Positions 55,884 to 64,000 of a DNA stretch of 64,000 nt are shown here, piece by piece. The notes under the pieces were generated by a model that was given only the letters and a program-made list of their open reading frames with translations, was not told the origin of the DNA and made no database searches. The DNA is taken from contig JAVBWK010000021.1 in NCBI GenBank assembly GCA_036677505.1, positions 77,971-141,970 of the forward strand, read 5' to 3'. Each line of letters opens with the position of its first letter. Within the stretch, counting starts at the first letter, position 1. Origin of the DNA: UBA2227 sp036677505 (lineage in GTDB: Bacteria; Bacillota_I; Bacilli_A; Erysipelotrichales; Erysipelotrichaceae). The position numbers and the translations under genes are program-made.

Positions 55884-56638
55884 ATTATTTCTGTCACCGT
55901 TATATTTAAGTCTTTTAATATCTTCCGTGCTTCATCGATCGATCGAACATCCGATAAGTCTGAGGGAGTATGAGCGTCGATGCCAATGATGACGGGTGCT
56001 TTTTCTTGTGCAACCACTTTCCAAAAAGGAAGAAACGGATACCCGGCTCGAGATCTCATCCCGCCCAAGTTGAACTCCAAATAGACACCGAACTCTTTTG
56101 AACACCGAATGATTTCCCTGGACATATCCTCCGCTTTGTGATCCCAATGGCGAAGTGACCGTGCAAATATATCCGGATGAGCAAAAATTAAGTATAGACC
56201 GGTTCTTAATCCGTCAATTGAATCTTTTCGATAGTGATTCAATACTTGATCAGGATCGTTATAGAAAGCATAATAGGTGCCATAGGATATCGTCCGATGG
56301 AAATGATTGCCAAATACCAGCAAGTCCATTTCGAACAGCTCTTTCATTCGCTTCAGCCAATCAATCCGATCTTCGAAATATTCCGCCTCCAAACCGAGTT
56401 TGATATCAATCTGATCTTTGTACTTTTTCTTCAGAGATTGAATCGAATCGACATACTCAGCCAACTCAGCAATATCCATCCGGATCGAAGCGGCTTCAAA
56501 AGGATGAAGCGGCCATGGAGAGTGGTCGGTAAAAGCCAACACTTTGTATCCATGTTTGATAGCTTCTAAAACATACTCCTCATCGGTACCAAAGGCATGC
56601 TTGCAGCGCATGGTATGGGTGTGATAGTTAGCGATCAT
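55874..56638 (-). CDS. PHP-domain phosphatase (histidinol-phosphatase-like)
   Basis: 254 residues from the ATG at 56638 (GAGG upstream). Starts MIANYHTHTMRCKHAFGT with the PHP HxH motif and continues with FTDHSPW (residues about 35-41), EAEYFEDR and VFGNHFHR. Later IFAHPDIF and the C-terminal IGIDAHTPSDL supply further metal ligands. The HisK/YcdX group hydrolyses phosphate esters. It overlaps the truA 3' end by 11 bases, which makes it the last gene of the ecf-truA unit. No his genes are nearby. Confidence 0.82.
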   Translation of the reverse strand: MIANYHTHTMRCKHAFGTDEEYVLEAIKHGYKVLAFTDHSPWPLHPFEAASIRMDIAELAEYVDSIQSLKKKYKDQIDIKLGLEAEYFEDRIDWLKRMKELFEMDLLVFGNHFHRTISYGTYYAFYNDPDQVLNHYRKDSIDGLRTGLYLIFAHPDIFARSLRHWDHKAEDMSREIIRCSKEFGVYLEFNLGGMRSRAGYPFLPFWKVVAQEKAPVIIGIDAHTPSDLSDVRSIDEARKILKDLNITVTEIITD

Positions 56639-57365
56639 AGCGAACCTCAACCAACGTAAGCCCTTGTGCCGGAGCATTGAGTTTACATGCTTCTTTGCTA
56701 TTGAGTTCAAACATTCTGAGAATATCCTGCTTATCCAAACGGTTTAAACCGACTTCAATCAGAACTTGCGAAATCATTCTTACCATATATCGAAGAAATC
56801 CTTTGCCCTCAAAGATTAATCGCACTTGATCACCTTCATCCACAATGCTCAGCCGTTGAATCGTCCGGACCTGATAAGATATGGTTTCCAACGGTGTAGC
56901 ATTGAACGACGTAAAATCATGCTCTCCTGTAAATAACAAAGCGCATTCCCGCATTTTCTCAACATCCAACGGTTTATTAAGCTGATATACAAAAGGATAA
57001 CTGAATACATCATACTCGCCTGTCCGGACGCAATAATCATATCGTTTGGATGTGACGGAAAAGCGCGCATGAAAATCATCGCTCACTGAGGTTACATCTT
57101 TAATATATATATCATCCGGTAATAAGTCATTCAATGCTTTTTGCCATTGCTCTTGAAGTAAATTCAGCTGACTGTCAAAATGAAAAACCTGGCCCATGGC
57201 AGATACACCGGAATCTGTCCGTCCGGCTCCCGTGATTTCAACAGGTCTTTTCTCTATGATGGAAATGACATCTTCGATGGTCTTTTGTATGGATTTTCCT
57301 TTGTTCTGACGTTGCCAACCGACGAAATTTGCTCCGTTATACGCGACAGTTACTTTGAATCTCAT
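56628..57365 (-). CDS. truA: tRNA pseudouridine synthase A
   Basis: 245 residues from the ATG at 57365. Catalytic Asp in GAGRTDSGVSAMGQVFHF (about residue 52), preceded by VAYNGANFVGWQRQ. Later blocks include ARFSVTSKRYDYCV and FLRYMVRMISQVLIEVG. Modifies U38-40 in the anticodon arm. It overlaps ecfT by four bases and the PHP gene by 11. The linkage of ecf and truA is common in Bacillota. Confidence 0.95.
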   Translation of the reverse strand: MRFKVTVAYNGANFVGWQRQNKGKSIQKTIEDVISIIEKRPVEITGAGRTDSGVSAMGQVFHFDSQLNLLQEQWQKALNDLLPDDIYIKDVTSVSDDFHARFSVTSKRYDYCVRTGEYDVFSYPFVYQLNKPLDVEKMRECALLFTGEHDFTSFNATPLETISYQVRTIQRLSIVDEGDQVRLIFEGKGFLRYMVRMISQVLIEVGLNRLDKQDILRMFELNSKEACKLNAPAQGLTLVEVRYDR

Positions 57366-58162
57366 ATCGCGACAGCTAAAGCGATCATCAGGGCAATCAC
57401 AGCCAACACAATGATCAGCATCAGATGATCTTTCCAAGTCCTTTTGAGTTGTTTGTAACGTGTTCTTGGGGCCTGAGGTATATAACCGCGTGCTTCCATA
57501 GCATCCGCCAAATCTTCAGCCCGTTGGAAACTCGACACAAACAAAGGAACGATCAAAGATAAGATTGCAAGTATTTTTTCCTTAAATTTGCCCTCAGCTA
57601 AGTCCACGCCCCGGCTCGCCTGTGCTTTCATGATCCGATCCGTTTCTTCAATCAGAGTGGGAATAAAACGCAGTGCAATGGAAATCATCATGGCAATCTC
57701 ATGAGCAGGAACTTTAAATCGTTTAAATGGCGCTAGTAAATCCTCGATACCTAAGGTCAGATCTAACGGTTTGGTTGTAGCTGTCAAGATAGTTGTAATC
57801 ATGATCATCAGCATCAGCCGGATTGATATGTAAAGCGTTTGAAAAACGGCATCACTGTAAATTTTGAATCCGAGAATATCAACGATGACATAACCGGTTT
57901 TCAGCACGAAAATATTGATGATCATCAAGAAGAAAAGCATAAACATCATCGGTTTCATCGCGCGAATCAAGAAGTTCAGTTTCAGCTTGGATAAAAATAC
58001 GACAGTAACGATGATGATCGCTAAAATCCCGTAACCGATAAATCCGGTCGGTATAAAAATCGCGGTCAGCATACCGAGCATTGCAAGAATCTTCGCTCGC
58101 GGATCCATGCGATGCATGACGGAGTTCAAAGGCATATAACGTCCCAATGCGATGTTATTCAT
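57362..58162 (-). CDS. ecfT: ECF transporter transmembrane component EcfT
   Basis: 266 residues from the ATG at 58162 (AAAGGAGG upstream). Five hydrophobic segments and two coupling-helix motifs with Ala-Arg-Gly: AQASRGVDL and DAMEARGY. DPRAKILAM near the N-terminus matches the family. Scaffold of the energizing module shared by vitamin/metal S components. It overlaps ecfA2 by eight bases and truA by four. Confidence 0.94.
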   Translation of the reverse strand: MNNIALGRYMPLNSVMHRMDPRAKILAMLGMLTAIFIPTGFIGYGILAIIIVTVVFLSKLKLNFLIRAMKPMMFMLFFLMIINIFVLKTGYVIVDILGFKIYSDAVFQTLYISIRLMLMIMITTILTATTKPLDLTLGIEDLLAPFKRFKVPAHEIAMMISIALRFIPTLIEETDRIMKAQASRGVDLAEGKFKEKILAILSLIVPLFVSSFQRAEDLADAMEARGYIPQAPRTRYKQLKRTWKDHLMLIIVLAVIALMIALAVAI

Positions 58163-59015
58163 GGCCGTTGACCTCCTTTGCAATGGCTTTTGCCAAAGTT
58201 TCGATATCAAAAATATCGTCAGAGAGATTCATTCCGGCCCGTTGGAGCTGGCGTCGCATATCGACGACTTTCGGAGGGCAGATATTCAGTTCATCCAATA
58301 ACTGCTGATCCTTGAAGAAGGTTTTCACATCGGATTTCAATAATATTTTCCCTTTATCCACGACGATCACTTCATCACAATAGGTCAGCACATGTTCCAT
58401 GTCATGAGTAACGATCAAAACAGTCTTACCATACTTTCGATTCATAGTCATAAAAAGATTCATCATAGACTTCGATCCTTGAGGGTCAAGTCCCGCAGTA
58501 GGTTCATCAAGCACTAAGACATATGGATCGATGGCCAGTATCCCGGCAATGGCAACACGCCGTTTTTGACCACCGGACAAATCCAATGGTGATTTATCTG
58601 CATAAGTCTCATCCAAACCTACCACTTTCAAAGCATGGTACGACCGCAACTCAGCTTCCTGAGCATCTACCCCGAAATTAATGGGTCCAAAGACAATATC
58701 TTTGAGAATGGTTTCTTCAAATAACTGATATTCCGGAAACTGAAAAACCAAACCGACATTCTGACGCAGACTTTTCAGTTGTTTTGGTTTTATACCTGCA
58801 ACGATCGAACGGTCAAGGACTTCAACCTCGCCTTTAGAAGGCAACAGCAGTGCATTAAGATGTTGGATCAAAGTTGATTTCCCGCTGCCGGTCGCTCCGA
58901 TGATGGCTGTAACCTTACCTTCAGTGATTTCAACATTCACCTCGTTGAGCGCACCATAAGCAAAAGGCGTTCCGGGGGAATACTCGTAGCTTACTTGCTT
59001 AAACGCAATTGGCAT
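58155..59015 (-). CDS. ecfA2: ECF transporter ATPase EcfA2
   Basis: 286 residues. VSYEYSPGTPFAYGALNEVN is the EcfA2 N-terminal pattern. Walker A GATGSGKSTLIQHLNALL (36-53), signature LSGGQKRRVAIAGILA, Walker B VLVLDEPTAGLDPQ and H-loop VTHDM. It overlaps ecfA1 by 25 bases and ecfT by eight. With EcfA1 it forms the ATPase heterodimer. Confidence 0.95.
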   Translation of the reverse strand: MPIAFKQVSYEYSPGTPFAYGALNEVNVEITEGKVTAIIGATGSGKSTLIQHLNALLLPSKGEVEVLDRSIVAGIKPKQLKSLRQNVGLVFQFPEYQLFEETILKDIVFGPINFGVDAQEAELRSYHALKVVGLDETYADKSPLDLSGGQKRRVAIAGILAIDPYVLVLDEPTAGLDPQGSKSMMNLFMTMNRKYGKTVLIVTHDMEHVLTYCDEVIVVDKGKILLKSDVKTFFKDQQLLDELNICPPKVVDMRRQLQRAGMNLSDDIFDIETLAKAIAKEVNGHE

Positions 59016-59818
59016 AACTGTTCCACCATCCTTTTCATGTTCATCGGTTCGTTAATATTGATACCGTATTTCTTAAGAGCAAGTGACATTTTTACTGTAA
59101 AAGGTACATCCAAGTCGATATCAATGAGCGTTTGTGCATGCAACAGGACATCCTCAGGTTTTCCCTGCATAACAAACTCACCTTCGTTCATAACGAATAC
59201 ATAATCGCTCTTTACGACTTCCTCAATGTCATGAGTGATGGAAATGATCGTCATGTTATGCTCGCGATGAATTTCATCGACCAGAGCATTGACCTCTTCT
59301 TTTCCTTTGGGATCCAACATGCTGGTGGCTTCGTCCAATATCAGAATATCCGGTTTCATGGCAAGCACGCCCGCAATAGCTACCCGTTGTTTCTGACCGC
59401 CGCTCAAACGGGTCGGTTCATTCTCCAGATAATCGGACATACCGACTTCACTGGCGAAGTGATTAATGATCTCATCCATGTCTTGTTGAGCAACCTGATG
59501 ATTTTCCAATCCAAAAGCGATATCATCCCGCACGGTCGAGCCGATGAACTGATTGTCAGGGTTCTGAAAAACGATGCCGACTTTACCGCGCACCTGATTG
59601 ACAGTCTGTTCACTGAGTGGGATCCCATCGATAATGATTTCACCCTCACTCTTTTCCAGCAGTCCGATGATCAGCTTGGCAATTGTCGATTTCCCACTGC
59701 CGTTATGGCCGATGATACTTGTATAGCTTCCTTTTTCCACACGAAAACTGACGTTTTTTACAACGTCGGTTTGTTGATCGTAGGTAAAGCGTAAATTCTT
59801 AATTTCTAAATGTTCCAC
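58991..59818 (-). CDS. ecfA1: ECF transporter ATPase EcfA1
   Basis: 275 residues with a GTG start at 59818 (GAGG seven bases upstream). Walker A GHNGSGKSTIAKLIIG, the FQNPDNQFIGSTVRDDIAFGLEN block typical of EcfA1, the signature LSGGQKQRVAIAGVLA, Walker B ILILDEATSMLDP and H-loop ITHDIEE. Upstream partner of ecfA2. Its promoter is probably between the acidic-protein gene and this start. Confidence 0.95.
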   Translation of the reverse strand: MEHLEIKNLRFTYDQQTDVVKNVSFRVEKGSYTSIIGHNGSGKSTIAKLIIGLLEKSEGEIIIDGIPLSEQTVNQVRGKVGIVFQNPDNQFIGSTVRDDIAFGLENHQVAQQDMDEIINHFASEVGMSDYLENEPTRLSGGQKQRVAIAGVLAMKPDILILDEATSMLDPKGKEEVNALVDEIHREHNMTIISITHDIEEVVKSDYVFVMNEGEFVMQGKPEDVLLHAQTLIDIDLDVPFTVKMSLALKKYGININEPMNMKRMVEQLCQLRLSK

Positions 59819-59878
59819 GTAAATACCTCATAACTACATCATTATACATACTAATGATATAAAAGACAATGTATGCGT

Positions 59879-60841
59879 TTATTCAATTTCAAACCCTAAA
59901 TACTCTCCGCCGTTGCTCTCTAGGATCACAGCCATTTCAAGGATGCTGGCATACAGAACGTCAAAATCATTTGACAGTACTTTAGCCAATTTCACTTTGA
60001 AATCAGGGGTAACTTCTTCAAGGGTATATTCCCTGCGCTTGGCTTCCTTGACAGCGACAAACAGAGGATTCTGATCGGTGAATACACAGGAATGGAATAT
60101 CTTGATATTCGCTTTTCCGAACTTATCTCTCAAATCGTTGGCTAACTTCTGATCCAGACGCAATGGAACTTCAGGTTCAGGTGTTTCTTCAATCTCTTCT
60201 ATAAGTTTATCCTCATCCTGCTCAGATTCTTCATCAATCCTATCCAAATCTTCTAATTCAGCGATCTCATCATCATCTTGAGGTTCCTCAAGTTCTTCTT
60301 CAATGTCATCCACTGTTTCCGTGATTTCCTCAATGACATCTACGGTAGCTTCACTGACATCTTCACCAATTTCTTCGACAGTATCATCGATAACTTCTTG
60401 TGATTCTTCCACGGTATCCTCAATCGATTCCTCAACGGATTCAACCGTTTCTTCCAACGGTTCACCGACGAGTTCTTCAACTGTATCAGATACTTCATCG
60501 ATCTTCTCCTCGAATTTCTCAGAAAGATCTTCGACGGCTTCTTCAGCAATATCTGCCGGACGTTGCTTGTCAGCAGCTTCCTCGATCACCTTTTCGACAT
60601 GCTCAACGATCTCACTTACTTTTTCAGTGACTTTCTCTACAGCTTCTTCGACTTTTGATATGACATCGCTGACCACTTCTTCCACATGGGCAGTACCTTT
60701 TGATGTATGAACAGGTTTTGAGGCTTCCTCATCGATTTCAATGAACTGCGGTTTCTCAGAGGCTTTTTCTTGTTTTTTCAGTAAAAGTGCTACAACAGCA
60801 GCGGCTGCGGCTGCAATAACGATTCCCACTAGTTTTTTCAT
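59879..60841 (-). CDS. Membrane-anchored acidic Val/Glu-rich repeat protein
   Basis: 320 residues from the ATG at 60841. One N-terminal alanine-rich helix (about 4-21, GIVIAAAAAAVVALLL) resembles a membrane anchor as in YtxH-like proteins. Residues about 55-210 are an extended acidic amphipathic region (VEEVV, VEKVTEKVSEIVEHVEKVIEEA, then TVEESIEDTVEES and similar units) with Val/Ile at three- and four-residue spacing, suggestive of long helices or coiled coil. The last 90 residues (RLDQKLANDLRDKFGKANIKIF ...) are a compact unknown domain. It sits between ecfA1 and a small membrane-protein gene. Function unknown. Confidence 0.7.
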   Translation of the reverse strand: MKKLVGIVIAAAAAAVVALLLKKQEKASEKPQFIEIDEEASKPVHTSKGTAHVEEVVSDVISKVEEAVEKVTEKVSEIVEHVEKVIEEAADKQRPADIAEEAVEDLSEKFEEKIDEVSDTVEELVGEPLEETVESVEESIEDTVEESQEVIDDTVEEIGEDVSEATVDVIEEITETVDDIEEELEEPQDDDEIAELEDLDRIDEESEQDEDKLIEEIEETPEPEVPLRLDQKLANDLRDKFGKANIKIFHSCVFTDQNPLFVAVKEAKRREYTLEEVTPDFKVKLAKVLSNDFDVLYASILEMAVILESNGGEYLGFEIE

Positions 60842-60866
60842 GCAAACTCCACCCTTTCGTTGGTAA

Positions 60867-61073
60867 TTATAGGACCCAAGCAATCAAATATAAAACAGAA
60901 TAAATGAAAATCGAGATATGCATGACCTTGGCAATGTCAACATTCAGTTTCACCAGAAGTTGCGGATTCATTTTGTCGTACATGTAGATGCATGCTAATA
61001 TCGGAGCTAAGAAGAAGAAATACAAGACAACCGATTCCAATAACACTAAGTTGAAGGTTAACGGGAGTTCCAT
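60867..61073 (-). CDS. Small two-helix membrane protein (possibly DUF1146)
   Basis: 68 residues with AAAAGGAG upstream. Two hydrophobic segments at about 8-28 and 50-67, separated by a polar loop YDKMNPQLLVKLNVDI. The plan (helix, Asp-Lys loop, helix) resembles DUF1146/YwzB proteins of Bacillota, but that is by analogy only. 25 bases upstream of the acidic-protein gene. Confidence 0.65.
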   Translation of the reverse strand: MELPLTFNLVLLESVVLYFFFLAPILACIYMYDKMNPQLLVKLNVDIAKVMHISIFIYSVLYLIAWVL

Positions 61074-61114
61074 GATATTATTCTCCTTTTCTTTTCTATA
61101 TTAAGTATAGCATA

Positions 61115-61723
61115 CTACTCATTAAAATTAAAAGAATGACCGATGCGCCGGATCAACATCATGCCATCGCCGATCAAAACCCGCTCAACGGATAAATCAT
61201 CGCGAGATGAGATATATGATTCAAAACTTTTGATTTTACTGACCATCTGACGCAAATTACGTCTGTGACCAAGATTGTCAATATTTTCGCTGTGTCCGTG
61301 AAAATCAAGGTTGTCCACGATAACGATGCCCCTTGGTTTGACAAAAGGGAAAAACCGATCGAAAAAAGCTTTATTCTGTGCTTTCGCGGCATCGATGATC
61401 AACGCATCGACCATCTCTGTACACGTATAGGTCAAGGCATCGGTACATATCGCAAAAATCCTGTCTTCAGCATTTAGTCTGCATATATTCTCTTTGGCTT
61501 TGTTGTATCTCTGCTCATCACGCTCAAGCGTCGTTATTTTGATATCAGTGATTTCATGGGCAATGGCAAGTGATGAAATTCCGACAGCCGTGCCGATTTC
61601 CAACAGTGATTTACATCGGTAGGTAAGCAAGGATGACACTATAAAAGCAATCGATTCATCGCTCATGATAGGCATATGTTCTGCCAATGCCTCTTGCTTT
61701 ATCTCTTGTAATAGTTCTTTCAT
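61115..61723 (-). CDS. trmR: O-methyltransferase-family protein (TrmR-like)
   Basis: 202 residues. SAM site LLEIGTAVGISSLAIA (about 39-54; GxAxG), strand 2 TTLERDEQRYNKA and the acidic loop VDALIIDAAKAQNKAFFDRFFP with metal-binding Asp, then GIVIVDNLDFHG. This matches the YrrM/TrmR branch that methylates 5-hydroxyuridine at tRNA position 34. Its start codon follows a terminator hairpin with no ribosome binding site in between, so the start or its promoter is odd. First gene after rplQ. Confidence 0.8.
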   Translation of the reverse strand: MKELLQEIKQEALAEHMPIMSDESIAFIVSSLLTYRCKSLLEIGTAVGISSLAIAHEITDIKITTLERDEQRYNKAKENICRLNAEDRIFAICTDALTYTCTEMVDALIIDAAKAQNKAFFDRFFPFVKPRGIVIVDNLDFHGHSENIDNLGHRRNLRQMVSKIKSFESYISSRDDLSVERVLIGDGMMLIRRIGHSFNFNE

Positions 61724-61749
61724 AGGAAAAAAGCGGATTTCTCCGCTTT
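61724..61749 (-). terminator. Terminator of the ribosomal protein/rpoA operon
   Basis: On the minus strand AAAGCGGA-GAAA-TCCGCTTT followed by TTTTTT, beginning in the rplQ stop codon and ending directly before the trmR start codon. Confidence 0.85.
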
Positions 61750-62110
61750 ACACTAACTCAATGATCGCCATCGGAGCAGCATCCCCACGGCGTTGAGTTG
61801 TTTTCAACACGCGGGTATAACCGCCTTGACGACTTTGATATTTCGGCCCAAGCTCATCAAATAATTTCTGAAGGGCTAACTGACCGGTTTTTTCATCAGC
61901 AACGACATTAAACATAAGTCTTGCGGCTTGGCGGCGAGCATGCAAATCCCCACGCTTGGCAAGTGTGATTAACTCATCAACGACTGAACGAAGTTCCATC
62001 GCTTTCTTTTCGGTAGTTTCGATCTTTCCGTGTACGATAACGCTGGTAGCCATGTTACGTAGTAACGCTTTACGGTGATCAGCCGTACGTCCTAATTTAC
62101 GATTCCACAT
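61748..62110 (-). CDS. rplQ: 50S ribosomal protein L17
   Basis: 120 residues starting MWNRKLGRTADHRKALLRNMATS, the canonical L17 N-terminus, and with ETTEKKAMELRSVVDELITLAKRGDLHARRQA. Last gene of the rpsM-rpsK-rpoA-rplQ group, closed by a strong terminator that overlaps its stop codon. Confidence 0.97.
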   Translation of the reverse strand: MWNRKLGRTADHRKALLRNMATSVIVHGKIETTEKKAMELRSVVDELITLAKRGDLHARRQAARLMFNVVADEKTGQLALQKLFDELGPKYQSRQGGYTRVLKTTQRRGDAAPMAIIELV

Positions 62111-62131
62111 AAGGTTCTTCCTCCTTTACTG

Positions 62132-63091
62132 TTACTCAAAAGATTTGAAGCCAAGACCCAATTCATACAATTTGTCTTTAACTTCCTTAAGCGACTTTTT
62201 ACCCAGATTGCGTACACGCATCATTTCATCTTCCGTGCGAGTCGTCAATTCTTCAACCGTTTGGATACCGGCGCGTTTTAAGCAGTTGTACGAGCGGACT
62301 GATAAATCGAGATCTTCGATCATCATGATCAAGCCCTTATTAACGACTTCGCCATTGGCATCTTTCATCACGGAATCCAACTGTGATACAGTATCTTGAA
62401 TGTTCATGAACAATTGTAAATGATCATCCAGGATTTTCGCAGCCAAAGCCAGTGACATTTGCGGAGTAATGGAACCATTGGTCCATACTTCCATGATCAG
62501 ACGGTCATACTTTGTATCTTGACCGACGCGGGTCGGTTCGACGGCATACGAGACTTTTTCAATCGGGGTATAAATCGAATCGGTATAAATGGTACCGATG
62601 CCTTGCGATGAACCTTGATAGAGACCTTTGTTCGTATCTGCGCTGACATATCCGCGACCTACACGAGCTTTCATTTCCATTTCCAGAACGCCGCCTTCTT
62701 CCAATGTAGCGATCACATGATTCTTGTTCAGGATCTCTACGTTGGTCGGACAAATTATGTCATTGGCAGTGACGACTTTCGGACCTTTTTCAGCAATCCG
62801 CAAGGTGTATACTTCGTCATCCGCAATGGTCATAACCAAATCTTTAATATTTAAAATAATTGTAGTAACATCTTCTTCCACACCGGGAATCGACGTAAAT
62901 TCATGATAAACTTTGTCGATCTTGATGGAATAGACCGCGGCTCCGGGTAAAGAGGAGAGTAAAACACGTCTAAGTGCATTTCCAATCGTTGTCCCAAAAC
63001 CTCTTTCGAAGGGTTCAACGACAAATTTACCGTAGTGATCAGATTCTAAGTATTCTCTCACGTCAATTTTCGCACGTTCGAATTTTTGCAT
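62132..63091 (-). CDS. rpoA: DNA-directed RNA polymerase subunit alpha
   Basis: 319 residues. N-terminal domain (about 1-228) with FVVEPFERGFGTTIGNALRRVLLSSLPGAAV for dimer assembly, and the alpha-CTD from about 245 (LDLSVRSYNCLKRAGIQTVEELT ... RNLGKKSLKEVKDKL). The CTD carries the usual UP-element-contact residues. 21 bases upstream of rplQ, 28 downstream of rpsK. Confidence 0.97.
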   Translation of the reverse strand: MQKFERAKIDVREYLESDHYGKFVVEPFERGFGTTIGNALRRVLLSSLPGAAVYSIKIDKVYHEFTSIPGVEEDVTTIILNIKDLVMTIADDEVYTLRIAEKGPKVVTANDIICPTNVEILNKNHVIATLEEGGVLEMEMKARVGRGYVSADTNKGLYQGSSQGIGTIYTDSIYTPIEKVSYAVEPTRVGQDTKYDRLIMEVWTNGSITPQMSLALAAKILDDHLQLFMNIQDTVSQLDSVMKDANGEVVNKGLIMMIEDLDLSVRSYNCLKRAGIQTVEELTTRTEDEMMRVRNLGKKSLKEVKDKLYELGLGFKSFE

Positions 63092-63119
63092 TTACCAGTT
63101 CCTCCTTGTTTCGGGTTGA

Positions 63120-63521
63120 TTAACCACGTGGCCGTTTCGGCGGACGGCAACCGTTATGCGGGATCGGGGTTACGTCGTTGATGACATTGATTTCCAATCC
63201 TGCGGTTTGCAATGCGCGTACTGCAGCTTCACGTCCAGGTCCCGGACCTTTAACATTGACTTCAACAACTTTCATGCCATGATCCATCGCTGCTTTTGCG
63301 GCAGCTTCGGAAGCCAGCTGAGCCGCAAACGGTGTGGATTTACGAGAACCCTTATAACCCAATGCTCCAGCGGATGACCATGCCAATACGTTACCTTTTT
63401 CGTCCGTAATAGTAACGATAGTGTTGTTAAATGTGGAGTGAATATGCGCAACTCCACGAGCTATATTCTTGCGAACGCGACGCTTACGCGATGCGCTGGC
63501 CTTAGTTTGAGCTTTTGCCAT
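63120..63521 (-). CDS. rpsK: 30S ribosomal protein S11
   Basis: 133 residues. ARGVAHIHSTFNNTIVTITDEKGNVLAWSSAGALGYKGSRKSTPFAAQ is canonical S11, with GPGPGREAAVRAL and the end PHNGCRPPKRPRG. GGAGG before the ATG. 18 bases after rpsM. Confidence 0.98.
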   Translation of the reverse strand: MAKAQTKASASRKRRVRKNIARGVAHIHSTFNNTIVTITDEKGNVLAWSSAGALGYKGSRKSTPFAAQLASEAAAKAAMDHGMKVVEVNVKGPGPGREAAVRALQTAGLEINVINDVTPIPHNGCRPPKRPRG

Positions 63522-63539
63522 TTTATTTCCTCCTATCGC

Positions 63540-63905
63540 CTATTTCTTCTTATTAGCTACTGTACGGCGCGGACCTTTGCGTGTACGAGCATTTGTTTTT
63601 GTGCGCTGACCGCGAACCGGCAATCCTTTACGATGCCGCATACCGCGGTAACTGCCGATTTCCATCAAACGTTTGATGTTCAATGAAATTTCACGGCGTA
63701 AATCACCTTCGAGTTTGTACTGTTCAATTTCCTTACGGATACTGTTTACTTGTTCTTCGGTTAAATTCTTGACCCGGATATCTTCGCTGATCCCGGTAGC
63801 AGCTAAAACTTTCTCTGCCAACGGACGACCGATACCGAAGATATAGGTTAATGATACGACTACGCGCTTATCGCGCGGAATATCAACTCCTGCAATACGT
63901 GCCAT
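63540..63905 (-). CDS. rpsM: 30S ribosomal protein S13
   Basis: 121 residues starting MARIAGVDIPRDKRVVVSLTYIFGIGRPLA with the C-terminal RHRKGLPVRGQRTKTNARTRKGPRR. Full length and typical, in the conserved Bacillota order rpmJ-rpsM-rpsK-rpoA-rplQ. Confidence 0.98.
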   Translation of the reverse strand: MARIAGVDIPRDKRVVVSLTYIFGIGRPLAEKVLAATGISEDIRVKNLTEEQVNSIRKEIEQYKLEGDLRREISLNIKRLMEIGSYRGMRHRKGLPVRGQRTKTNARTRKGPRRTVANKKK

Positions 63906-63919
63906 GTGTGTGTTTCCTC

Positions 63920-64000
63920 CTAGTTTCCTTGACGTTGTTTGTGTTTAGGGTTTTCACAAATAATCATTACGCGTCCGTTACGCTTAATGACACGGCATTT
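63920..64000 (-). CDS. rpmJ: 50S ribosomal protein L36, C-terminal part (cut by window edge)
   Basis: The last 26 codons read KCRVIKRNGRVMIICENPKHKQRQG plus one residue before TAG, matching the L36 C-terminus. The Cys-His zinc ligands (CKxICxxxKH type, here C...C...H) are visible. The N-terminus lies beyond the window. Confidence 0.92.
   Translation of the reverse strand, partial: KCRVIKRNGRVMIICENPKHKQRQGN

Noticed and set aside
60303..60710. 135-residue plus-strand open frame rich in Ser and Thr
   Set aside because: It is the mirror image of the acidic Val/Glu repeat gene on the other strand; low-complexity GAA/GAG codons give TTC/CTC runs without stops. No ribosome binding site.

Overview
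The window looks like a chromosomal segment of a low-to-moderate G+C Gram-positive bacterium (Bacillota; I would guess an Erysipelotrichia-like or related lineage, but nothing here fixes the family). Reasons: FabK instead of FabI, a FabT-type operator, strong AGGAGG ribosome binding sites, TTGACA/TATAAT promoters, a guanine riboswitch, cre-like sites, and an ECF energizing module beside the rpsM-rpsK-rpoA-rplQ and rplM-rpsI operons. The standard genetic code is used. No rRNA, insertion sequence, phage or CRISPR array was seen. Six tRNA genes are present (Leu-UAG, Lys-CUU, Glu-UUC, Asn-GUU, Ala-UGC, Ile-GAU).

Layout. 1-6.9 kb (minus): fatty-acid synthesis operon acpP-accB-accC-accD-accA-fabH-fabK-nitronate monooxygenase-like-fabD (cut by the window edge), with a FabT-like palindrome in the promoter. 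7-18.3 kb: birA, a secreted subtilase, an amidohydrolase, a PII-like protein with a cation/proton antiporter, a papain-like protein, a cvpA-like/FAD-oxidoreductase/ndk operon, an iron alcohol dehydrogenase and two membrane proteins. 18.4-35.1 kb: a nitrogen/purine catabolic region. It holds an LctP-type permease, an amidase, an NRAMP-fold transporter without its usual metal ligands, oxamate carbamoyltransferase subunits (AllG, AllF, AllH), PucR, a riboswitch-controlled purine permease, and a xanthine-dehydrogenase-type operon (mocA, Mo, FeS and FAD subunits, an unknown membrane protein and a P-loop NTPase). The amidase and NRAMP-like genes form a conspicuously A+T-rich block inside it.

35-54 kb: a zinc metallopeptidase, a methyltransferase-like protein, a VOC dioxygenase/MarR pair with an 18-bp operator palindrome, a lipoprotein, an HAD phosphatase, a complete branched-chain amino acid ABC operon (livJHMGF plus a CBS-ACT gene), a discrete four-gene operon (rifampin-phosphotransferase-like enzyme, PlsY-like acyltransferase, ABC exporter ATPase and permease), an epimerase, a MATE transporter and the tRNA genes. 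54-64 kb: rpsI-rplM, truA, ecfT-ecfA2-ecfA1, a PHP phosphatase, an acidic repeat protein, a TrmR-like methyltransferase, then rplQ-rpoA-rpsK-rpsM-rpmJ (cut).

How the parts may work together: guanine or hypoxanthine import and oxidation (permease, XDH) could feed ureide breakdown. AllFGH would conserve energy by releasing carbamoyl phosphate and oxamate from oxalurate, and the amidase or the LctP-type permease could dispose of oxamate. The steps linking urate to oxalurate, and a carbamate kinase, are not in the window. The best candidates for something undescribed are the AllFGH-amidase-NRAMP-like-LctP cluster and the four-gene operon at 45.6-50.3 kb. The only gene-free stretch over about 300 bases is 28246-28562, which holds a promoter, the riboswitch and its terminator.
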